64,000 nt of DNA, from the NCBI GenBank assembly GCA_963695085.1, contig CAVOFV010000003.1:310001-374000 (forward strand). The letters run 5' to 3'. This DNA comes from SG8-30 sp963695085 (lineage in GTDB: Bacteria > Pseudomonadota > Gammaproteobacteria > Steroidobacterales > Steroidobacteraceae). Below are positions 27,922 through 36,419 of the stretch, in pieces. The position numbers and the translations under genes were made by a program. The notes under the pieces were generated by a model, which was given only the letters and a program-made list of their open reading frames with translations, was not told the DNA's origin and did no database searches. The number at the start of each line of letters is the position of its first letter. The first letter of the stretch is position 1.

Positions 27922-27952
27922 CGGGCCGGCGGACGTTGCACCCGCCGGCCCG
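27922..27952 (-). promoter_or_regulatory. Intercistronic hairpin between DUF1329 and YCF48 genes
   Basis: A perfect 11-bp stem (27922-27932 with 27942-27952) and 9-base loop in the 77-base gap of the envelope operon. No U tract follows, so it is not a standard terminator. It may stabilise the upstream mRNA or lower expression of the two downstream genes. Confidence 0.65.
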
Positions 27953-27973
27953 TGGTGAGTCAGACTATCGTGC

Positions 27974-29350
27974 TCAACGCGTGCCGCGGCGTGCGATGGC
28001 CGATGGCGTGTAGTCGGAGATCGAGCGCTTCAGGTTGAAGTCGACGGTCATCGGCTCCTCGTTATCGAAGCCGAGCGCCAGGTAGCGACCCGACTGCAGG
28101 TCGTAGGTCGTCTCCAGCGTGGACCAGAAGGTCGGCACGTCGTAGTAGTTGATCGAGTGACCTTCCTGGATGCGCCATAACTGGTCGCGGCCGTCGTAGC
28201 AATCCACTGCCAGGATCTGCCAGGAGTCCTCGTCTATGTAGAACGTGCGGCGCTTGTACAGGTGGCGCTGGCCCGCCTTGAGTGTCGCATCGACCACCCA
28301 CACGCGGTGCAGTTCATAGCGGGAATATTCCTGGTTGATGTGCAACGGACGGATGATGTCGTCGTTCTTGACCTTGTTCGAGTGCAGCAGGTAGGAATTG
28401 TAAGGAACGATCATTTCCTTCTTGCCCACCAGCTTCCAGTCGTAGCGTTCCGGGCTGCCGTTGTAGATATCGAACTGGTCGGACGTGCGCAGGCCGTCCG
28501 AACCCGTGCCCGGGTTGTCGAAGGCGACATTCGGCGCGCGGCGCACGCGGCGCTGGCCGGGGTTGTACAGCCACGCGCGGCGGTTTTCCTTGGCCTGGTC
28601 CAGCGTCTCGTGGACCAGCAGGATCTCCCCCGCGAGGCGGGCCGGCGCGGTGGTCTCCTGCAGGAAGTACAGGATGACGTTGTCCAACTCCGCTTCCTTG
28701 GCGCCCGGCAGGCTGTACGCGGCGTACACCTCGTCATGGAACTTCACCATGGTGTAGTCGCCGGTGCGGGTCACGGCGGCCTGGCCGATGTTGCGGCCGG
28801 CCACGTCGGCGCGGTAGCGCAGGATGTGGTTCCAGATCACCTCGACGCCCGACTTCGGGATCGGGAAAGCCACGCCGATGATGGCGCCGGTCACGCCGTT
28901 GCCGCCGCCCGTCAGTTTCGCGGTCGTGGCGTTGGCGACGGTCGCGTCATAGATGCGCTGCGGGTAGGCGACGCTGCGATGCGACGGATACACGTTCATG
29001 AAGTAGGAATTCTTGTACGTGTTGAGCAGCGCCTTGTGGCCCTCGGTCAGTTGCGCCGTATAACGGCCCATCGTCGACGGGTCTACACGGAATAGCGGCT
29101 TGTCGGCCGCGTACGGATCCGGATGGTGGCCGCCGGTCTTGAAGGCCGCGAAGCCCGCCTTGGCCGGCGAGGTGATGCCGCCATCCCAGGCCGGGATCGT
29201 GCCCGCCGCATTGCCGGCCTTCTCGGCCCCCATCGGCGTCAGGTCCGCGCCGAGCCGCGCGGCTTCCTGCGCGCTGACGGCGGCCACGGCCATGCCGGCC
29301 ACGCCGCACAGCGCCAGGGCGAAGACGCTCGAAACGATTTTGAGTTTCAT
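27974..29350 (-). CDS. DUF1329 periplasmic protein (LolA/LolB-like fold suspected)
   Basis: A 458-residue exported protein with signal peptide (1-23, MKLKIVSSVFALALCGVAGM onward, cleavage near AVA-AV). The whole mature part matches the DUF1329 pattern: LGADLTPMGAEKAGNAAGTIPAW near the N-terminus, NYYDVPTFW and TVDFNLKRSISDYTP near the C-terminus. The family is thought to have a lipoprotein-carrier-like beta-sheet fold, from memory and not testable here. It lies 20 bases behind the DUF1302 barrel gene and is cotranscribed. The likely role is a periplasmic carrier of a hydrophobic substrate between the RND pump and the barrel. Confidence 0.87.
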   Translation of the reverse strand: MKLKIVSSVFALALCGVAGMAVAAVSAQEAARLGADLTPMGAEKAGNAAGTIPAWDGGITSPAKAGFAAFKTGGHHPDPYAADKPLFRVDPSTMGRYTAQLTEGHKALLNTYKNSYFMNVYPSHRSVAYPQRIYDATVANATTAKLTGGGNGVTGAIIGVAFPIPKSGVEVIWNHILRYRADVAGRNIGQAAVTRTGDYTMVKFHDEVYAAYSLPGAKEAELDNVILYFLQETTAPARLAGEILLVHETLDQAKENRRAWLYNPGQRRVRRAPNVAFDNPGTGSDGLRTSDQFDIYNGSPERYDWKLVGKKEMIVPYNSYLLHSNKVKNDDIIRPLHINQEYSRYELHRVWVVDATLKAGQRHLYKRRTFYIDEDSWQILAVDCYDGRDQLWRIQEGHSINYYDVPTFWSTLETTYDLQSGRYLALGFDNEEPMTVDFNLKRSISDYTPSAIARRGTR

Positions 29351-29370
29351 GATCTGTATTCTCCGGGCGT

Positions 29371-31494
29371 TCAGAACGAGTACTTCACCGTCGCGGCGAC
29401 GAAGTCACGGTCGTTGAGGTCGTTCCAGCGGCCCGCGCCGCCGAAGCGTGTGTAGCCGAGGTCGACTTCCCAGGTGGCGCGCAGGTTGGCGCCCACGCCG
29501 AGCGTGAGGCCGGTCCGGCCCGCCACGAAGTTGCCGCCCGGTCCGGGCGTCGTGCCTTCCACGTCGTGCGACCACACGACCCGCGGGCTGACATTCCAGG
29601 GACCGATCAGGCCCAGGTAGTCCATGCGCACCGCCATGCGGTAGCCCCAGGAGTCGGCGTCGGGGAACTTGCCCTGCGGCTCGACCTCGGTGAACGGCAC
29701 CGGGTAGGCGTCGTCATGCCGGCTGGCGAGAATCGCGTTGCCGGATACCGAGGTTCCCGGGCCGTTGAAGCGCAGGCCCTGGCCGTTCGGCCCGCCCCAG
29801 GTCTTTTCGGGGAAGTTCTCGACGTGGGTAATCCCTGCCTCAAATACCGTCACGATCTGCGACGCGCCCAGCATCGGCGGGAACGCCTTGGTCAGCGTGA
29901 ACTGGCCCTGCCACACGTCGTAGCGGTCCCAGCCCTGTACGCGCTGGTTCAGGCCATAGGAATTACCCAGCTGGTTGCACTGGGTCACGGTCGAGATCAC
30001 GCCGCAGCTGGTCGGGAATGGCAACCCCGGCGGCGCCGACAGCGGGAACAGCGCCCGCTCGAATGGCGACAGCGCCGCAAACAGCAGCTCGACGTCGTCG
30101 AACTGCAGCGGCGTGTCCCGCTTGAGCGAGAATTCGCCCTGCAGCGCGATGCCGGTCGTACCCAGCTGCGTGTTGAAGGACAGGCCGTACATCTTGATGT
30201 CCTCCGGGTACTCGGTGAAGTAGCCGGCAGTCACCCCGTACTCGTGCTTGGCCAGTTCGCTCGCCAGCGCCGAGACATTGCCACCGCCTAGCGCCGTGTT
30301 GGCGCCGGTCGTGGCATAGCCGGTGGCCGTGGCCAGCGACATGTTGCCGCCGGCAGCGGCGGCGCGGGACACCGCCGTCGACGCGGCAACCCCGATGGCC
30401 GCGGCCGGCGGCAGGCCGGCAGCCAGGGCCTGTGCAGCAGCCCCGGCGGCCGTGGCGGCCCCGACCCCGTTGCCGATGCCCCGTTGCGTGCCCGTGCGGC
30501 CGCTGATCAGCGGCAGCTTGCTGTGGAAGTTCATGAAGTAGAAGCCGAATTCCGTGCCGTCGCTGAAGCCTGGCACAAACCACTTGAGCGCGGCGCCGTA
30601 CTGGCCGTCATCACTCGCCTCGATCGTCGGCAGCCGCGGGATGCCCTGGAAATTCGTGATGAACGGGCCGCCGAGCGGCCGGAAATCCACGCCGTGGTCG
30701 GAATAGCCACCGAATCCGAGAAACACAATGTTGCCGCCGCGCACTGCGAAATCGTTCGCGGCAAAGTAGCTGCCCGCCGGTTCCGGCAGGGTTTCGTCCC
30801 AGCCGAACAGGTACAGCGCCTCGAGATTGACGTTCTCGGACAGCGCGAACGACGCCTTGACCATCTTCTGCGGCAGGTAGGCCTCGCGCAGCTCCGAGCC
30901 CGGCACGCGCAGCGCCGAGACGTCGAAGTGGTTGATGGCGCTGTTGATGCCGCCCTGGATGAACGTGCTCTCGCCCCAGTTCACGACCATGTTGCCGGCG
31001 CGCAGGCCGAGCTCGTGCCCGCCCAGGTCCCAGCGCCCGTAGATGAACGCGTCGAGCAACCTGGCGTAGGAACCGGCCAGGTTCTTGCCGGCCTCCGAGA
31101 TCGGCGTACGGTCGGTCGGCTGCTCTTCGATCTTGTAGTCGTACAGGCCCGATGCGCGCACGAACAAGCCGTAGTTATTGCGGCTCAGCGACAGTTCGGT
31201 GACGGCTTTCGCGGCATTCGACACCAGGCCCGTGCCGAAATTGAGGTTGCCGTCGTCGATGTTCGGCGAGCGGCCGGTGCCGCCGTCAGCCACGGCGATC
31301 AGGTCCGAGTCCGGGGACTGGATCCGGTACAGCTGCCCATAGGACAGCGTCGTGTCCCAGTTGCCCTCCCATTCGCCGAGCCTGAAGTCGAACGCCTGCG
31401 CCGACCCGGCACCCAGCGCCGCAGCCGCAACCAGGGCCGTCGTCACGGCGACGCGCACGGGACGAAATCCGTGCCTGGCAAGATGAGTGATCAT
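29371..31494 (-). CDS. DUF1302 outer-membrane beta-barrel protein
   Basis: A 707-residue predicted outer-membrane protein with a signal peptide ending GAGSAQA-FDF (about residue 34), many alternating beta strands and a C-terminal aromatic end (ATVKYSF), the usual barrel-insertion signal. RLGEWEGNWDTTLSYGQLYR after the signal is typical of DUF1302. Residues about 340-405 are an Ala/Gly-rich insertion lacking strand character. The start is ATG 31494 with GGGGA in front; an earlier in-frame ATG at 31620 would add an unlikely Arg-rich segment and remove the signal peptide. It is the first gene of the four-gene envelope operon. Confidence 0.88.
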   Translation of the reverse strand: MITHLARHGFRPVRVAVTTALVAAAALGAGSAQAFDFRLGEWEGNWDTTLSYGQLYRIQSPDSDLIAVADGGTGRSPNIDDGNLNFGTGLVSNAAKAVTELSLSRNNYGLFVRASGLYDYKIEEQPTDRTPISEAGKNLAGSYARLLDAFIYGRWDLGGHELGLRAGNMVVNWGESTFIQGGINSAINHFDVSALRVPGSELREAYLPQKMVKASFALSENVNLEALYLFGWDETLPEPAGSYFAANDFAVRGGNIVFLGFGGYSDHGVDFRPLGGPFITNFQGIPRLPTIEASDDGQYGAALKWFVPGFSDGTEFGFYFMNFHSKLPLISGRTGTQRGIGNGVGAATAAGAAAQALAAGLPPAAAIGVAASTAVSRAAAAGGNMSLATATGYATTGANTALGGGNVSALASELAKHEYGVTAGYFTEYPEDIKMYGLSFNTQLGTTGIALQGEFSLKRDTPLQFDDVELLFAALSPFERALFPLSAPPGLPFPTSCGVISTVTQCNQLGNSYGLNQRVQGWDRYDVWQGQFTLTKAFPPMLGASQIVTVFEAGITHVENFPEKTWGGPNGQGLRFNGPGTSVSGNAILASRHDDAYPVPFTEVEPQGKFPDADSWGYRMAVRMDYLGLIGPWNVSPRVVWSHDVEGTTPGPGGNFVAGRTGLTLGVGANLRATWEVDLGYTRFGGAGRWNDLNDRDFVAATVKYSF

Positions 31495-31632
31495 TAATTT
31501 ATCCCCAGTTTTCTCTGATGACCGAGTGTGCTCGGCCGACCCGGAACAACGCCGGAGCAAAGGCCGCCGGCACCCGCTTTTCTTGTTGTGGCGTCGATGC
31601 CGATCCCGCGCAGTCCGCACAACGTCTGGCTG

Positions 31633-31641
31633 AGTATATCA
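31633..31641 (-). promoter_or_regulatory. Extended -10 promoter element of the envelope operon
   Basis: On the minus strand TGATATACT matches the extended -10 form TGnTATAAT with one mismatch. No recognisable -35 occurs 16-18 bases upstream, which would suit an activator-dependent promoter. The predicted leader is about 130 bases. Confidence 0.5.
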
Positions 31642-31672
31642 GCGGCACGGCCGGGGCCTAGCCGCGCGACAA

Positions 31673-31701
31673 ATACGTATACGGTTGCTTTGCAGTGCAA
31701 A
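31673..31701. promoter_or_regulatory. Two dyads upstream of the envelope-operon promoter
   Basis: ATACGTAT (31673-31680) and TTTGCAGTGCAAA (31689-31701) are perfect inverted repeats in AT-richer DNA. They are centred about 50 and 69 bases before the start point predicted from the extended -10. They look like regulator-binding sites; the protein is unknown. Confidence 0.4.
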
Positions 31702-31705
31702 ACAA

Positions 31706-34183
31706 TCAGCTGTGCGTGACTTGCAGGATGCTGTTGCGAATCTGCTCCGACAGCACGATGCGCGCATCCTCCGCGACCGCGCGCAGCGGCTCGCCGTAAG
31801 TCAGGCGCCCGTCCGGACCGAGCTCGACCACGCGGCGCTCGCGCAGCAGGTCGATGAAGGCGCGGAACATGGTCCGGTCGAAGAACTCGGGCGCGTTCAG
31901 ACCGTACAGCAGCGATATGCGCTGGGCCATCGCGGTACAACGGCTCTCCAGCCCTTCCGCCGTCAGTTCGCCGCTGCCGGCGCGCAGCAACAGCGCGATC
32001 GCCAGATAGTAGCGCTCGATCGTCTGGATGGTGGCCTGGGCCAGCACCGACAGTTGCACCGCCTGCGCCGAGCCGGTCGGCGGCCGCCGCCAGATCCGCC
32101 CGTCGTCGCTGCGCTCGAGCAGCCCGTTGTTCGCGAGCGCCGCCAGCACCTCGTCCACGACACCCGCCACCTTCCCTTCCGGCCAGCGCAGCGACAGCTC
32201 CTGGCGGATGTACGGATAGACCCGCCAGACCAGCCGGTGCACGTCCTCGCCGCGCATGGACGCATTGTTGAGAAAGGCGCAGGCCACCAGCGACGGCATC
32301 GCGAACAGGTGGATGACATTGTTGCGGTAGTACGTGCAGAGAATCGCCGCCTCCTCGGACATGCGCAGCACGTCGCCCAGCGGGTGGCTGCGACGCGTCA
32401 GCATGTGCATGGCCTCGCCGGTGGCAATCATCGCGGCCGCATCCGCCTCGGGCGGCACGACGTCGGGCGAGTACGGACACTGCGCCAGCAGCGCCCGGCA
32501 CAACTCGAGCTGGCGCAACAGGTCGGACTCCAGCATCGCCTGCCGCGGCGTCGCCAGCAGCGCCACACCGAGCAGGTTGATGGGCGTGACGGCCGCCGCG
32601 GCGTTGATGCGCTGCATGATCTCGCCGGCCAGCGAATCCACCGCCCTGCTGAACCACGGCGGCCGCGCCGTGTCCACGTCGCCCGATTCGCGCCAGCCCG
32701 GTTCCAGTGCGTCGAGGTGTTCCGCCACCAGCACCGGCTCGCCGAAGCTGACCTGCACGCGGCCGAACTGCTCGCGCAGGCTCGGCAGCGCGCGCAGCAG
32801 CCCGAGCAGCGTTTCCTTCTCCTTGGGCCGGCCCGACAGCTCGCCGAGGTAGGTGCGGCCCTCGAGCAGGCGTTCGTAGCCGAAATACACAGGCACGTAG
32901 GCAACCGGCCGCCGCGGGTTGCGCAGGAAGCTGCGCAGCGTCATCGACAACAGCCCCGTGCGCGGTGCGAGCAGCCGGCCCGTGCGGCTGCGGCCGCCCT
33001 CGATGAAGAACTCGATCGGGTGGCCGCGCGCCATCATCACGTCCACGTACTTGGTGAACACGATCGGGTACAGGCCCGCGCCGCGGAACGACCGCCGCAG
33101 GAAGAACGCGCCGCCCTTGCGCAGGTACCGGCCGAGGACCGGCAGGTTCAGGTTGATGCCCGCCGCCACGTAGGGCACGGCATAGCCGCGGTTGTAGATG
33201 ACGTAGGACAGCAGCAGGTAGTCCATGTGGCTGCGGTGGCAGGGCACGTACACGATCGAGCAACCGGGTGGCAGCCGCTCCAGGTGCTCGGCGTTGCGCA
33301 CGTCCACGCCGTCGTACAGGCGGGTCCACAGCCAGGTCAGCAGGCGCTCGACGACCCGCACGAAGGAGTGCGAATAATCGGCGGCGATCTCGATCGCGAA
33401 TCTGCGCGCCGCGCGCAGCGACTCGCGCCGGGTGCGGCCGCGCTCGCGCATTTCCTGGCGGACGGCCTGGCGAATGGCGCGCGTGCGCAGCACCTGAGCG
33501 ACGATGACGCGCCGCGTCGCCAGTTCCGGACCGACGGTCTCGGCGCGCATGTGGCGGAATTCGTTGCGCAGCTCGCGCAGCAGGCGACGGGCGGCGCGTG
33601 CCGGGTCCTGGCCGTCGTCCGCATAGCTGCGCGCCGCGCGCGGTTCGCCGATGCGGATCAGCGTGCTGCGGCCGTTGAACAGTATGGACAGCAGGCGGCG
33701 AAACGGTCCCACCAGCGCCCAGCTCTCCGACAGCACCAGGTCCAGCCACGATCGCTCGCGCTGCGGCGCCCGGCCCCAGTAGACGGCGACCGGAATGATG
33801 TCGAGCTCGAGGTCCGGCTTCCTGGCCACCGCGGCGATGGCCGCGGTCAATTCGCGCGGCATGCGGCGGTCGGCGCGCTTGCGCAGCACGCCCGCCCGCC
33901 GCTCCAGGGCGACGTAGGAGCGCTGCAGCTGCAGGTCGCCGGCGGCGAGGCGCTTGCCGGGCCGCCGCAGGCCGCCGTCCATGCAGGCCTGTTCCACGGC
34001 CAGAAAACCGGACAGGCTGCGTTCCTCCAGCACGTACAGCACCGGCCGGGCGCGGCCGCGCAGGCGCTCGCTCGCATCCTCGGGAACCAGGGTCGGGCGC
34101 ACGAACACCCGCGACAGGCCGCGCAGCCCCCAGAAGAAAGTGCGATCGAGACCCAGGTAACGGTTCATGAATCTGCCCGCCAT
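31706..34183 (-). CDS. plsB: Glycerol-3-phosphate 1-O-acyltransferase
   Basis: Inner-membrane-associated enzyme that puts the first acyl chain on glycerol-3-phosphate. The 825-residue protein is similar in length and order to E. coli PlsB (807). Acyltransferase motif I is HRSHMDYLLLSYV (HX4D at about 315-320), followed by GAFFLRRSFRG, FIEGGRSRTGR and PVYFGYE motifs. The C-terminal region has TYYRNNVIHLFAMPSLVA and ISLLYGLNAPEFFDRTMF as in PlsB. ATG 34183 is chosen as the first start giving the conserved opening; ATG 34168 is also possible and neither has a strong Shine-Dalgarno. The upstream frame extends into a small lipoprotein gene. Confidence 0.95.
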   Translation of the reverse strand: MAGRFMNRYLGLDRTFFWGLRGLSRVFVRPTLVPEDASERLRGRARPVLYVLEERSLSGFLAVEQACMDGGLRRPGKRLAAGDLQLQRSYVALERRAGVLRKRADRRMPRELTAAIAAVARKPDLELDIIPVAVYWGRAPQRERSWLDLVLSESWALVGPFRRLLSILFNGRSTLIRIGEPRAARSYADDGQDPARAARRLLRELRNEFRHMRAETVGPELATRRVIVAQVLRTRAIRQAVRQEMRERGRTRRESLRAARRFAIEIAADYSHSFVRVVERLLTWLWTRLYDGVDVRNAEHLERLPPGCSIVYVPCHRSHMDYLLLSYVIYNRGYAVPYVAAGINLNLPVLGRYLRKGGAFFLRRSFRGAGLYPIVFTKYVDVMMARGHPIEFFIEGGRSRTGRLLAPRTGLLSMTLRSFLRNPRRPVAYVPVYFGYERLLEGRTYLGELSGRPKEKETLLGLLRALPSLREQFGRVQVSFGEPVLVAEHLDALEPGWRESGDVDTARPPWFSRAVDSLAGEIMQRINAAAAVTPINLLGVALLATPRQAMLESDLLRQLELCRALLAQCPYSPDVVPPEADAAAMIATGEAMHMLTRRSHPLGDVLRMSEEAAILCTYYRNNVIHLFAMPSLVACAFLNNASMRGEDVHRLVWRVYPYIRQELSLRWPEGKVAGVVDEVLAALANNGLLERSDDGRIWRRPPTGSAQAVQLSVLAQATIQTIERYYLAIALLLRAGSGELTAEGLESRCTAMAQRISLLYGLNAPEFFDRTMFRAFIDLLRERRVVELGPDGRLTYGEPLRAVAEDARIVLSEQIRNSILQVTHS

Positions 34184-34232
34184 GGCGCGGCGCTTGCGGC
34201 GCCGGCCGCGATGCCGGCTTGCCGTGTGCGCG

Positions 34233-34463
34233 TCACTCCTGCGGCGGGGCGCCCTCGCTCTCGCGCAGTTGCCTCTGCAGCGCCTCGCGGTGTGCATCCA
34301 TGGCGTCGTTGGTACGGTCTTCGGCCTTGCCCGGTGCGGTGACGAGGTCACCGAACACGGTCTCCTCCGGCTTCATGCCCTCGTGCTCCTCGCGATGCGC
34401 GTCACCGCAGGCGGTCAGCACCAGCAGGACGGCGCATGCGGCAAACCGGGCGTGCGTGGGCAT
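34233..34463 (-). CDS. Small hypothetical lipoprotein
   Basis: A 76-residue protein with a lipoprotein signal: basic start, hydrophobic core, and lipobox LTAC (Cys19). The mature part is short, charged and probably helical, with HREEHEG and MDAHREALQRQLRESEG. No family is recognised. It lies 49 bases upstream of plsB on the same strand and could share its transcript. The clear signal and codon character support it as a real gene. Confidence 0.6.
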   Translation of the reverse strand: MPTHARFAACAVLLVLTACGDAHREEHEGMKPEETVFGDLVTAPGKAEDRTNDAMDAHREALQRQLRESEGAPPQE

Positions 34464-34550
34464 GGATGCCCTCCGGGTGTGGTTTGCATCAGTCTAACCT
34501 GAACGGCCGGGCCGTGGACGGCACCCGGTCCGTTGTGAGAACTTGTCGCC

Positions 34551-35354
34551 ATGGCTGAATTCACCGGCAAGGTGGTCGTCCTGACGGGTGCCAGCGAAGG
34601 CATTGGCCGGGCACTCGCGCTGCAACTGGCGGACCAGCAGGCGGCGGTGGTGCTCGCCGCGCGCGACCGCGGGCGCCTGACGGAGCTCGCAGCGCTGTGC
34701 GCAGAACGCGGCGCCAGGACGCTGGTGGCGCCGACCGACGTGGGCGAGGAGGCCCAGTGCGCGGCGCTGGTCGCCACGACGCTCGAACACTTCGGGCGGA
34801 TCGACATGCTGGTCGTCAACGCCGGCGCAAGCATGTGGTCGCGCCTCGACGAACTCGAGGACACGCAGGTGCTCGAGCGGCTGATGCGCGTCAATTACCT
34901 CGGCGCGGCGTGGACCACCCGGCCTGCGCTGCCGGCGCTCAAGGCGGCACGCGGGCGGATCGTCGCGGTGTCGAGCGTCACTGGCCTGGTCGGCGTACCC
35001 ACCCGCACCGGTTACTGCGCCAGCAAGCACGCGATGATGGGGTTCTTCGAGGCGCTGCGCATCGAGCTGATGGATCACGGCGTGTCGGTCACGCTCATCG
35101 CGCCCGATTTCGTGCTGTCGGAGATCCACCGCCGCGCACTGGGCCCGGACGGGCGGCCGCTGGGGACCAGCCCGATGCAGGAAGCGCGCATCATGACGGC
35201 CGAGGACTGCGCGCGCATCATCCTGCGCGCCGCCGCCGCGCGCGAGCGGCTGGCCTTCACGTCGGCGCGCGGCCGCGTGCTGCGCTGGGCCAAGCTCGTC
35301 GCGCCCGGGCTGGTGGACCGGGCGGCGGCGCGGGCCATACGCCGGCGCTACTGA
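34551..35354 (+). CDS. Short-chain dehydrogenase/reductase
   Basis: Classical SDR oxidoreductase of 267 residues using NAD(P)H. It has cofactor motif TGASEGIGRA (12-21), NAGA (about 90-93), catalytic Ser in VSSVTG, and YCASK (Tyr155, Lys159). The 195-215 region (DFVLSEIHRRALG) forms the substrate loop. The C-terminal basic segment (RGRVLRWAKLVAPGLVDR) resembles membrane-associated SDRs of the DHRS7 type acting on lipids or steroids, but the substrate is unknown. It stands alone between divergent lipoprotein/plsB genes and a convergent hydrolase. Confidence 0.88.
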   Translation: MAEFTGKVVVLTGASEGIGRALALQLADQQAAVVLAARDRGRLTELAALCAERGARTLVAPTDVGEEAQCAALVATTLEHFGRIDMLVVNAGASMWSRLDELEDTQVLERLMRVNYLGAAWTTRPALPALKAARGRIVAVSSVTGLVGVPTRTGYCASKHAMMGFFEALRIELMDHGVSVTLIAPDFVLSEIHRRALGPDGRPLGTSPMQEARIMTAEDCARIILRAAAARERLAFTSARGRVLRWAKLVAPGLVDRAAARAIRRRY

Positions 35355-35370
35355 CTGGCCGCGGCGCGCC

Positions 35371-35895
35371 CTATTTGCGGCGCAGGTGCGGCAGGTCGAG
35401 CGCGACCAGGAAATACTCGAACAGGTAGTTGATCAGCGGGATCTGGTCCTGCATGCGGTGGTCCGCATCGATGATGTGCAGGATCGCGTTGTGCTCGCGA
35501 GCGTATTGCACGCTCTCCTCGACCGGCACGATCTCGTCGCGCCAGCCATGCACGATCGTCATCGGACAGTCCTCGGCCCGCGGCACCGGGACCGGCTGGT
35601 CGGGCAGCCGCAGCGCTGGCGCCAGCAGGAACAGGCCGCGGGCCCGCAACAGCGAAGACGCCGACGTGGCGACGTGGCCACCCAGGCTCGAGCCGACCAG
35701 CACGAGGTCGCCGCGCAGGTCGCGGCAGTAACTGAGCAGGCGGGTCATGCGGTCGTGCGGATCCTCCACGCCCCGGTAGTCCACGGAATCCGCTTCGTAG
35801 CCCTCGCTGCGCGCGACCTCGGCCATGGCCGCGATCTTGGACCCCCAGGGCCCGCTTTCCTTGCCGTGCGAGAAGACCACGTGATGGTTGGGCAT
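35371..35895 (-). CDS. YqiA/UPF0227-like alpha/beta-hydrolase
   Basis: A 174-residue small hydrolase or esterase. It opens with PNHHVVFSHGKESGPWGSKI, has the nucleophile elbow VGSSLGGH (GxSxG, Ser at about 73), an acidic residue near VHGWRDEIVP and a likely catalytic His in DADHRMQ. The size and motif spacing fit the YqiA-like group. ATG 35895 has GGAG about six bases upstream. It converges with the SDR gene, 16 bases away. The natural substrate is unknown. Confidence 0.78.
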   Translation of the reverse strand: MPNHHVVFSHGKESGPWGSKIAAMAEVARSEGYEADSVDYRGVEDPHDRMTRLLSYCRDLRGDLVLVGSSLGGHVATSASSLLRARGLFLLAPALRLPDQPVPVPRAEDCPMTIVHGWRDEIVPVEESVQYAREHNAILHIIDADHRMQDQIPLINYLFEYFLVALDLPHLRRK

Positions 35896-35944
35896 GCGCC
35901 GCTCCGCATCGCAAAGGCGGGATGGTAACAAAAGGCCGCGCGGC

Positions 35945-36319
35945 TCAGCGCGCGCCCTTGCGCGGCCCCCACAACCACTCGTCGAGACCGGCGCCCGGCG
36001 CGGACCGGTCGGTCAGCAGGCGCGCGCCGCGGAACCGGTGGCCTTCCGCCTCGAGCCGCCGCCGCTGCTCGAGATGCGCGGCAGATCCTGCCGGGAAACT
36101 GATTCTCGGTCCGGCCGCGAGAACCCGGTGCCACGGCAGGCGCAGCGCCGGCGGCGCCACCTTGAGGGCGTGCCCCACGAGCCGGGCCCGGCCCGCCAGC
36201 CCGGCGCGGCTGGCGACGCCGCCGTAGGTGTCCACGTGACCGCGCGGGATGGCGGCGATGACCCGCCAGATCCGCTGCAGCCGCGCGTCGCGCTCCGCCC
36301 CGCTGTTTTTCAGACCCAC
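35945..36319 (-). CDS. Alkyltransferase-like protein (ATL, MGMT family)
   Basis: A 124-residue DNA-binding protein of the O6-alkylguanine transferase fold in which the reactive Cys of PCHR is replaced: the motif here is LPWHRV (Trp in place of Cys). Such ATL proteins bind O6-alkylguanine and hand lesions to nucleotide-excision repair, as E. coli YbaZ is thought to do. The winged-helix part is visible in IPRGHVDTYGGVASRAGL and VGHALKVAP. GTG 36319 is chosen for the GGAGG-type sequence just upstream. It diverges from the patatin gene. Confidence 0.85.
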   Translation of the reverse strand: MGLKNSGAERDARLQRIWRVIAAIPRGHVDTYGGVASRAGLAGRARLVGHALKVAPPALRLPWHRVLAAGPRISFPAGSAAHLEQRRRLEAEGHRFRGARLLTDRSAPGAGLDEWLWGPRKGAR

Positions 36320-36419
36320 GTCCTTGCCCCTCCGGTACGGTGCGCGCAGGATGGCCGCCGGGTCCGATCGCGCCAGGCACGCGGCCTGGCGCGCCGCACC
36401 GGTCCCGGCGATACCGCAG

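Noticed and set aside
27974..31494. Steroid- or alkane-degradation enzyme cluster
   Set aside because: No catabolic enzyme genes accompany the envelope operon, so a specific substrate is not claimed.
36351..36419. Earlier start for the patatin gene
   Set aside because: The added 23 residues are Arg/Ala-rich with no domain match and the Shine-Dalgarno spacing is poor; kept only as an alternative.
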